Shown here: piece after piece, positions 55,775-64,000 of the stretch | Numbering within the stretch: position 1 is the first letter of the stretch | Layout: every line of letters starts with the position of its first letter | DNA from: Cytospora piceicola | Taxonomy: Eukaryota > Ascomycota > Sordariomycetes > Diaporthales > Cytosporaceae | Assembly: GCA_023375675.1 (NCBI GenBank) | Contig: JALQBC010000017.1 | Coordinates: forward strand, 620,001 to 684,000 | Reading direction: 5' to 3' | DNA: 64,000 nt | Notes under the pieces: model-generated | Seen by the model: the letters and a program-made list of their open reading frames with translations, nothing else | Told to the model about the DNA's origin: nothing | Databases searched by the model: none | Position numbers and translations under genes: made by a program

Positions 55775-58072
55775 ATGCCTTCCAAGCGAAAAACAACATC
55801 CGAGGCCGATAATGCCCGATCCGACAGTCCTGCAGACTCCAACGCGAACCCTACCGCTCCTGTCAAGCGACAACGAGTCTCGAGGGCCTGCGACCAGTGC
55901 CGAGCTGCGAGAGAGAAATGCGACGGGAAACAGCCAGTATGCTTTCCTTGTACGTTCCAGAAAAGGACTTGCACCTACCAGTCAAATCCAAAGAAACGAG
56001 GAGTACAGACGGGATATATCAAGACCCTCGAGGTAGCACTGGCATGGCTCTTCGACAAGGTGCCCGGAACTGAGGACGCCCTTGAGAACCTTTTAATGCA
56101 GGACAGCGGACAGGGTCAGAGTCTGCTGGTCGGCAAGGACTCGGAGAAGAGCAATCGTTTGCACAGGAGATGGAGGAAAAGCAAGGTTCAAAAAGAAATC
56201 GACCGCATTCTCTCTGGAGGTTATGCGTCCCAGGCTCGGGTGGATAAATCCTCTCCCTCTGACAATGACGAAAGTGACACCGCTCACAGCGACAAGGCGT
56301 CACCTATCAAGGTGCAGGACTCCATCCAAATCGCAGGACCTGCACCCTCGGTAAACGGGTCATCCTCAAGGCTTATCGGTGGGCAAGGAGGTACACCTAC
56401 TGCCTCCAAACTGACAAAACTGCCCCCGGGTTATTGGAGACTTTTGGATATCTACTTCAGCTATACGCATTGTTGGTTTCCCATATTGGAGAAACAGGAC
56501 CTTTTGAAAACGGTCTACTTATATCCTAGCGATGGTCTCGACATCCTGTGTACAAGTCCTGCTTCTGCCTCCCATGCTGAGCTCTGGGCTGCTCTAGCCT
56601 TGGCATCTTACCAGGACTCTTCGAGTGGAAAGCCTACAGCGCGAAGCACTTCCACGGATGCTCATCACTCACCGGACGAGCTATACGTCATTGCGAGGAG
56701 TCTGATTCCCTCGGAAGATGGACAATTCGATATCAAACATGCAAGAGCACTGCTTCTTCTCGCCCTCGTCAATATTGGGAAAGGGAAGAAGACCAGCGCG
56801 TGGATTCTCAACGGCCTTGCCCACCGGGTCACACTGGATATATCAGAGCTACCAAGAGGCGAGGAGACCTCGTCTAAGAGGGCGACAGCCGTGCTCATGG
56901 GTTGCTGCATCCTTGACACGTTCATTTCTATGCACCAAAGAGGTATGCCGGGTCTCGAAGCCGCAGCTTTCATCGAAAGTATGGGTATATCAGAGGATAG
57001 CCTGGACGAATGGCAACCTTGGGCGCCTTGTGAGGGATTTGGTCAAGATCCCTCAGGCCCTGCCATTTCTTCGCGAAGTCCAGCATACTCCTTGACAACG
57101 TTCAACCAGCTTTACGACGTCTTTCAATTTCTCAGAAAACATTCTTCACCAAGGCAGGATGGTCCACAACTCACAGAAAATCCGGCTGAGACCATGGTGC
57201 TACTACATCGAATAATCAAAATACGGCTTCCCTTCGGCCATTTCATTACCGGTCGAGACTGTGGCTCCGCCACTATTCCTTCTGCTTACGTCTTGCGTAT
57301 CCTGTTCCTGTGGGCCAGCGCCTTGCTCGACTGCACCGGGGAGTCACCTTGCGTCCTGATAATGGAAACGGTCGAGCAATATTTGTTTCATTTTGGTGCG
57401 TGCGGTGCACCACCCTTCTTTGCAGGTTGCTTAGCCATGATGGCCCAGCATCGAAGCTTTGGGGATCTTCACTTGCAGATCCAGGCAAGGTGGTATTCCT
57501 TGACAGACACCCTGAACTCCATCTGGACGTCCTCCGGCAGCAATCCGTTGAACACTGTCCCTCTGGATTCAGCTGTGCCAGAACCAACCAGGTCATCGCG
57601 CCGTTCCGTGGACACACCGACGATACATACGTCTACGGTCATGCCTACAACCACACAACCCGATTTCTATCCCACGAACAGCTTCCGAACCCCGACCCTA
57701 CCAGCAAAGCACTACCCGCCAAACAACGCGCCCTTCATGCTCGGAAACTTCTCCAAAACAGTGCTCAACCCAGCAGCTGGCTCAGCTGCGGCGGCCCCCA
57801 ACATGGACATGCTGGACAGGGACCCCATGCTACACGGCGGGCGAGGCCCGCCTCTCGGACACCCCCAGCAGCAAGCTATAGTCCTTGGCCCTGGCGAATC
57901 ATATACCGAGAGCGGTCATGGGCCGCCACTTGACTATGATGCGCTGCTGGATGACCTGTCGATGGACTATATAGACCGCGTCGACGCGGACCCCCATTTC
58001 ATGGCCAACCTGGGATTTGCTCCGGGCGCTGACATCACGGAGATCCTGAGCCGGGAGTTTGGGGCGACGTGA
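55775..58072 (+). CDS. qa-1F: Quinate pathway activator (Zn2Cys6, QA-1F/QutA type)
   Basis: An uninterrupted frame of 765 residues from the ATG at 55775; the frame extends upstream to 55712 but MPSKRKTTSEAD fits the start. The zinc cluster is RVSRACDQCRAAREKCDGKQ with PVCFPCTFQKRTCTY, followed by the linker and short coiled segment RGVQTGYIKTLEVALAWLFD, as in QA-1F. The middle homology region includes LPPGYWRLLDIYFSYTHCWF, PILEKQDLLKTVYLYPSD, AELWAALALASYQDSS, ARALLLLALVNIG and AWILNGLAHRVTLDIS. A Pro/Ser/Thr-rich then acidic tail (DYDALLDDLSMDYIDRVD) is a likely activation domain. It switches on all qa genes when quinate relieves the repressor. The usual intron content is absent. Confidence 0.93.
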   Translation: MPSKRKTTSEADNARSDSPADSNANPTAPVKRQRVSRACDQCRAAREKCDGKQPVCFPCTFQKRTCTYQSNPKKRGVQTGYIKTLEVALAWLFDKVPGTEDALENLLMQDSGQGQSLLVGKDSEKSNRLHRRWRKSKVQKEIDRILSGGYASQARVDKSSPSDNDESDTAHSDKASPIKVQDSIQIAGPAPSVNGSSSRLIGGQGGTPTASKLTKLPPGYWRLLDIYFSYTHCWFPILEKQDLLKTVYLYPSDGLDILCTSPASASHAELWAALALASYQDSSSGKPTARSTSTDAHHSPDELYVIARSLIPSEDGQFDIKHARALLLLALVNIGKGKKTSAWILNGLAHRVTLDISELPRGEETSSKRATAVLMGCCILDTFISMHQRGMPGLEAAAFIESMGISEDSLDEWQPWAPCEGFGQDPSGPAISSRSPAYSLTTFNQLYDVFQFLRKHSSPRQDGPQLTENPAETMVLLHRIIKIRLPFGHFITGRDCGSATIPSAYVLRILFLWASALLDCTGESPCVLIMETVEQYLFHFGACGAPPFFAGCLAMMAQHRSFGDLHLQIQARWYSLTDTLNSIWTSSGSNPLNTVPLDSAVPEPTRSSRRSVDTPTIHTSTVMPTTTQPDFYPTNSFRTPTLPAKHYPPNNAPFMLGNFSKTVLNPAAGSAAAAPNMDMLDRDPMLHGGRGPPLGHPQQQAIVLGPGESYTESGHGPPLDYDALLDDLSMDYIDRVDADPHFMANLGFAPGADITEILSREFGAT

Positions 58073-58835
58073 TGGGTGTAGCTTGCGAGTGTCTGACTTG
58101 TACATAATCCTGGTCCGTTGTTTTAGATTAGACCACATCAGCCCTGGGCCTCTGCGGGCTGCTATATTATTGCAGGGGCTCATGGGAATAATACCCAAAT
58201 ACTTTGAACTACGCGCCGCCAAGGCCATCATGCTTCTGAATTCCGAGACATCCCTCATTGTCATGTGAAATATTGCCTGAGGCTGCACATGATGATGGGT
58301 CTCAACGATGTCAGGCGATCGCCTATCTTGAATGAAAATGGTTATGGCCAAATGTGTAAGTTGGGAGAACTTTGAGGAAGCGACACACGACAGGGTACCC
58401 GGCATAAATCACACAACTAAGAATATACCTGAATACCTAGATATGTAAGCATACCGGTAACACTCTACTCCACACAAGATTTCAGACGGTACCAGACACC
58501 CTCACAATACAGACAGCCTGATGTAGGACACTGTCCGTCACAGGTCTTGGGTCTAATTCAAGAAATACAATCACAACTCGAGTAAATTTATATCAACTCA
58601 CACAATCAAGCACATGATAGTGGGCGGTAAGGCTTTCAGCAAAGATTCCGACAGGATTAGGACGGCTGTTATTATCATGTCTGCGCGATGGACTGAGCAG
58701 CAGCACGGACCGCTACACTATATACACGGAGCCGAAAGAGACTATAAACGCGATAAAAATATATCCAAGAGGAACGTGACCGCCGAAGACGGCTGCTCCC
58801 AAAGGCCAGGCACACAGACATAGTGAGCATGCGCA
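58073..58835. other. Convergent gap between qa-1F and the arabinanase gene
   Basis: No supported gene; short frames only. Confidence 0.6.
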
Positions 58836-59996
58836 CTATTGGGCAACTGGCCAACCAGTGGACCAGCTCAGCTTGTTCCATCCAAACTTGTAGTCGCCAT
58901 CGCTCAACCCGATGGTGGTGTCGGCTATTTCCATCTCTGTTAGCATAAAGACGGACCAGAAGTGCGCAAAGAAAGCACAATGACTGCCAGGACTCACCAT
59001 AGTGGTAGTAGAGCACGGCACCATGCTCGGAGCTGTCGGCGTAGACACCCTGCCCACCGGGGCCGTAAATGTTGCCGTGGCTGGCCAGCACGGTGGTGCC
59101 GCCGCTCTCCAGGCACGCGACGCCGTTCTGGTCGACATAGGGCCCGCTGACGCTCTCGCTGCGGCACACGGCGATCTTGTACTCCTCGCCGGCGGCGGGC
59201 GGCGAGGTGTCGAAGTTGCAGCAGATGCCGGAGCTGAAGAAGAGGTAGTAGTACGGGGCGCGGTAGTAGCCGAAGGAGCCCTCGACGGCGTGGGTGCCCG
59301 TGGCGTTGAAGGCGATGTTGTAGCCGCTGCCCCCGGCGGACTTGGTCGGGCTGGACATCTTGACCTGGTAGATGTCGTTCCAGAAGGAGCCGAAGTTCAT
59401 GTAGTAGGTGCCGTCGGCGCTCTGGATCAGGTTCGGGTCGATGGCGTTGTAGGACTTGCCCGCCGAGGAGGAGATGCCCGTGGCGCCGTGGTCCGTCCAG
59501 CTGCCGTACTCCAGGGTCGTGGAGGTGGCGTAGCCGATGGAGGATGCTTGGCTGCCGAAGGCGGAGACGGCATAGTACATGTAGTAGGTGCCATCGATGT
59601 AGTGGACATCCGGTGCCTTTTGGAAGAGTCAGCATATTGTACATGGTTGTTGAATGGCAGTACGTTTGTCTCCCGGGGGGCGAGCAGTGCAGCCAGCAGA
59701 CAATGACTTACCCAAAGATCAGTGTTGCCAGTGAGATCAATCTTGCTACCACCTGGGATAGCAGCCCCTTCGTAGGTCCATGGCCCCGAGATTGAGTTGG
59801 CCTTGTAGATACCGATCTCACTGCCTGTGTTGAAACGAAAGTAAACGCCGTCCGAAGTTCGCTTGATCAGGGACGTATCGTGAGCCCAGCAGTCGCCGGA
59901 GCATGCGCCGGGGGTAGGGTACGAGGCCTGCACGGCGGGCAGGACGGCGAGGGACAGGGCAACTAGGCCCTTGACAAGAGTAGAAAGAGTGAACAT
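58836..59996 (-). CDS. Secreted GH43 endo-1,5-alpha-L-arabinanase
   Basis: Exons 59996-59712, 59616-58998 and 58924-58836 join in frame (DLW/APDVHY and YYHY/ADTTIGL) to 330 residues. A signal peptide (about 1-24, ending VQA) is followed by the five-bladed propeller of GH43. The catalytic base Asp lies in [11 protein letters not shown], the pKa-modulating Asp in [10 protein letters not shown], and the acid Glu in [30 protein letters not shown] and [12 protein letters not shown] are characteristic of family members such as AbnA. It cleaves internal alpha-1,5 links of plant arabinan. Confidence 0.92.
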
Positions 59997-61036
59997 CGTG
60001 ATAGACTCGGGAGCTTTGGGTCTTCACGTAAAACGAAACGAAGTAAAGAATGACAACCTGAACGGCGAACAGAAATAGTCGACAGCGGCGAGCAGAGATT
60101 TCCTCATCATAGATGCCGCCAGAGGTCCGCGGCAGTCTTATATCAACCTGACAACACTCAGGGACCCCCCCAGCACATATCGTTATGAAATATCGCCGGG
60201 GCCATGTTTAGTTGTGGGATCGTGCTGAAACACACTGACAGTCCCTTTGCCCCCTTCCCAAATGACATCGCGCGCAGCTAGAGCGAAAAGCTGAGCCGGT
60301 GAGTGGAGCGTTATTCGGCAGCCTCGGCCTCAGCTACGGAAGATCATGTGCTTGGACTATGAACAGGGCAACCTGGTTGCAGTTCCGTAAAGGGGGAAAA
60401 TCCGGAGCCAACACCGTTCAGCTAAACTCGTATCAGGCTCCGGCTCCGTCACGGATACCCGGATTGGACGACCTAGATGAGAACTTCCAGGGCTCATCCT
60501 CCTTCGCAATGTCGACCTAGACCTGGCTCTTTCGATTTGAATGCCTGGATTGAGTGCAGTAGTGAGTGGCCAGGCCGGAGAATTGCAGCTAGTCGGTTGA
60601 TTTCCGATGGGTGAATATTTGAGCCGGGGGGGACAGAGCTGGGGGGGAACATCTGGATGTTGTTGGTTCTGGGTGGTGAAACTGCCCAAGTGGATTGAGC
60701 AGTAAGCAGCCGTACTCGTAAAGTGGCACGGACCGACCCTGGTCAGGCAAAAGGGGAGTCCAAATCTAGACCTGAGTAGATAGTCCATCAGGTCCATGTA
60801 GTATGGATATGTAATGGAGGCCCAAAGGTGACTGGATCGCATGATGATTGGCATCGGTGTGACCTGCATGGTCGTCGATCCGGTCCCTGAACGGATCTGT
60901 ATACATCTATGCTCTTGAAGGGGCATCTCGATAGCGACAGGAAAGGGTAATGATCACTGTTGAGGCTCTTCGGGATCTTAGTGTACCACACTAGCATAGA
61001 GCTTAATGTAAGGTCGCGACAATCTCGTTTGTGTGT
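59997..61036. other. Intergenic, promoter of the arabinanase gene
   Basis: About 1 kb, no supported gene. Confidence 0.55.
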
Positions 61037-61640
61037 ATGGTGCGCGGCAGTGCAATCTCTGCGGAAAGTCACTTTGCCACTATAGCTACACCACATTTCT
61101 CCTAAATAACCAGATTTATAAATACCTGCTTTTACGCTTAACCTAATTAATATTATAATAAACTAAAATAAAAAAACTATAATTTAAATATTACATATAT
61201 AATATATATTTATTATATATTTATTATAATATTATATTTATTTAATATAAATAAAGTACTTAATAGAGTTTAATAAGACGTAGGTGTATATTTAGAAAAT
61301 CCGGAAATACTAGGAAATAAAATCGAAAAGGTACGGAATTTTCTTATCGGGACGGGTACTTATTAGAGATAAGATAAGACTATACGAAAACTTAAGAAAT
61401 AAAGATTTTTTTATAATCTTTTTTTAAAAGATAAGAGACGTAAAGATTAGAAAAGTAAATTTATATATATAATAAGTATAATATATAGTATTTTTTAGTA
61501 TTTTTAAATTTATTTTATTTACCTATAATAAGCTAGTAAATCGAGATATTCTCCCGATTTGGGTTATTATTATTCGGTCTTAGGTGTATGTCTATTGACG
61601 ATTTTTGACTTTCCGCAGAGATTGCACTGCCGCGCACCAT
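61037..61640. mobile_element. AT-rich patch enclosed by 35-bp inverted repeats
   Basis: A perfect inverted repeat joins 61037-61071 (ATGGTGCGCGGCAGTGCAAT...) and 61606-61640. The enclosed 534 bp is very AT-rich, poor in CA/TG and without coding capacity, resembling the RIP island. It could be a foldback or MITE element with a mutated centre. No target duplication was seen, so element status is tentative. Confidence 0.5.
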
Positions 61641-64000
61641 AGTGTGGGTGGCATTATCGACAATGATCGACAGAAGACCATTAGCGCCCTGTGAAACCCG
61701 AGACTGTTTGAGGTTCAGAGGTAACATTCGGGACGCTCCTGACCCACCAAATGGCCCCTGGCACTACTGGCTAGCACTACTATGGTACTGGCTGGCACTA
61801 CTGGCTGGCATCTCAAGCTCTCAAGCCACCACCTGCAGGCACCTGGAAACTTGGGATTGTTTGGCTGGTGGCTTCGACTGCTGTCCAATCAATCCGCTCG
61901 GACGAGGATGATGGGCGGGGAAATCTGACAGAACATTGGAAAGACGAGTACACATCAATTAATTAATCCGTGGTGGAAGAACTGAAATGGTGCTGACTGT
62001 GTTTGGAAACCTTGAACTTCTGGGGCCTTTGGAAGTGAATCGAATCGAACCTTGGGAAGCTGTACTGATGCCAGTACCTTGTATGTAGGTACCTAGGTAG
62101 GTAGGTATTAATTGACGGTTGACAATTGGCCACTGTAGTTGACAGACAGGTCGACAGCACTGAGGCAGGCCACGGTGCTAAACTACATACCTACCTAGGT
62201 ACCTAAGTAAGTACCTAAGAAGTAGGTACCTGGGTAGACCAACGTTAACCGCCGTTAAGAACAAGTAAGGAGGCTGCCAGTGCTGCCTAATAAGCACGTG
62301 CCCGCCTGTTTCAGCATCTCGACTACTGGAACAAAACAAAACCAAACAAGACGAAACGAGACGAGACGAGCAAAATAGTACGAGTCCGGCACCGTCGATC
62401 TTCCTCACTCATGAACCCGTCGACACTTGTCACTTCACTTCACGCATGCATCTCTGAACCTGTCAGCCTGTTCCAAATTTCCAGAGCCCACTCTTCTGCA
62501 CATTGCACACATCTTCAAGCCTGTTCAGGTCTGTGCTGCACTGGGTGAACTGCGGCGCTCATCATTGACAGACTGCATGATGCACCTGCCCACAGGCCAT
62601 TTTTAGGGAAAACCGCCATCAGCACCGGGCACACGACTCCTGCGCTATGACCCGTGGGCCATGATTAACATCTGATGCGAGACTGGAGATTGACCAACCT
62701 CATATGACCAACCTCATCAGATCAAGATGGAGAATGGCGTTTCACCACCGCACGCAGAAACCGAACTCGACTGGAACCTCAGATCAACATAGACCACTGC
62801 AATAACGCAGCGCAGTTACAGCCAGCTGAGCAGTCTGGCATTTGCGGTTCGTATCTGCAAACTTGCTGCTATTGACGCTATAGCCGGAATTTCCGCCTCG
62901 AACTAGGCCAAAAGTATCTTTGTACGAAGCCAACACGCACAATAAACAGGGGAGACCTGCGGAACTGCGGCGCGCGCTGGCAGGAGGACGGGCCGGCCGT
63001 TGTTGACAGGCAATCAGCCTCCTCCCCACAAAAAAGTCATTTCCCCAGGAAGGACCATTCGTACCGGTGTCCCCAATCCTGAAGAACGGTGTCCACTATC
63101 GATAGACAGGGCCTGGGCTCATCCGACTGCCTGATAGCCTGAACTGCCTGACAGCCAAACCCTGCCGTACCCTCCTGCCAGGCTCATGGGGACAAAATGG
63201 GCCGGCGCTGGCGCTGGCGCTGGTATCATGGTGGCGGTTTGGTTTGGAACAATTCTGGGGTTCAAGTACCTACCTACCTACATAGGTAACGTTTCCCCAG
63301 ACCTGCAGAGTCAGCCAGCCATGGATAGCTGCCCAACAGACAGAAATTCCCCCCCACAGCGGAGATTCGCTCGCCGCCGCTGTCCGGCTTCTTCCCATCA
63401 ACAAAACGAGACAGTTCTCCGGGTTCAAATACCAGGGCTCAGGGAAAGGCACTACACAATGAGCTCCCTGGTAGAATCCCTGGTAGAATCTCTGGGGACG
63501 AGACCCTGCCGGACATCGCACGAGTTCATGACCAAGCCTATCATCTAATCAATTACCACCGCGCCGGTAAACTTTAGGGCGGATCGGCGTTGCTCAGGGG
63601 CTCCACGGTTTCTTAGACCACGTTGCGATTGGTCAGGGCACTTAGGCAAGGTCATCAAATAGCGTATCGGGGCCGCGGAAGCTGGCCAATGAATGAAGCA
63701 TGGCCCAACCTACGCAATGCAATTGAGTGATGGAAACGAAACACGCAACCGAATAAGCTCGGAACCCACACACAATACACAGAAACTGGGGCCAATAATT
63801 GAGAGCTGGGGGCAGGCTGCCAACAGAATTGGCACAGAAGAAGCAATGATCCGCCAGTGCCCAGCTCTGGAGGCCAACAGCCAGATGTGCCACTGGTCAC
63901 AGCTACATAGGATCTCCCGCCATGTCCACAAAAAACACATGCCTTCCACCGTCTCGGAGACATTTGCGATATCACTGACAGGAAGACAGGGCCCCATAGA
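61641..64000. other. Gene-free right end of the window
   Basis: 2.36 kb with only short frames lacking domains. TACCTAGGTAGGTAGG-type motifs cluster at about 62083-62108 and 62186-62235, and a short GGCGCT run lies near 63206-63221. A gene beginning beyond 64000 cannot be excluded. Confidence 0.5.

Overview
The window is nuclear DNA of a filamentous ascomycete (Pezizomycotina). Sordariomycetes are the most likely class. The reasons are short GT..AG introns with fungal splice sites, GC-rich exons, a Neurospora/Aspergillus-type quinic acid gene cluster, and a 7.6-kb AT-rich island with the signature of repeat-induced point mutation (RIP).

Region 1 (1 to 14.4 kb) looks like an accessory or secondary-metabolism locus. 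It holds a hemerythrin-like protein that runs off the left end, two UstYa-like (DUF3328) membrane oxidase genes, a sucrose-transporter-type MFS gene, and a 267-residue secreted precursor with 21 perfect copies of RNVATS separated by Kex2-type KR sites. A monocarboxylate-transporter-type MFS gene and a multi-exon Zn2Cys6 regulator follow. UstYa-like genes, a Kex2-processed repeat precursor, transporters and a regulator together are the hallmark of a fungal ribosomal-peptide (dikaritin/borosin-like RiPP) cluster. The predicted cores contain no Tyr, Phe or Trp, unlike ustiloxin- or asperipin-type products. This is the strongest candidate here for an undescribed system.

Region 2 (14.4 to 28 kb) holds a branched-chain aminotransferase, an F-box protein, a Ser/Thr-rich GPI-anchored Kre9/Knh1-like wall protein, a non-autonomous Mutator-like element (65-bp inverted repeats, 9-bp target duplication), and a large SNF2-type helicase gene. 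The helicase reading frame is interrupted by a 507-bp miniature LTR retroelement with a 5-bp target duplication.

Region 3 (30.15 to 37.8 kb) is the AT-rich RIP island, almost emptied of CA/TG dinucleotides. It is studded with two short, non-mutated solo-LTR-like insertions. An intact secreted GH18 chitinase gene starts about 200 bp beyond its right edge.

Region 4 (39.5 to 58.1 kb) is a complete quinate/shikimate utilisation cluster: catabolic dehydroquinase (qa-2), qa-x/qutG phosphatase-like protein, quinate/shikimate dehydrogenase (qa-3), dehydroshikimate dehydratase (qa-4), quinate permease (qa-y), repressor (qa-1S) and activator (qa-1F). A housekeeping WD-repeat gene (JIP5) is embedded in it. 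The permease imports quinate, and qa-3, qa-2 and qa-4 convert it to protocatechuate. The AROM-derived repressor and the Zn2Cys6 activator are divergently transcribed and control the set.

Region 5 (58.8 to 64 kb) has a GH43 endo-arabinanase, a small AT-rich patch enclosed by 35-bp inverted repeats, and otherwise gene-free sequence. Gene models were built by eye from open frames and splice motifs, so exon junctions are proposals.
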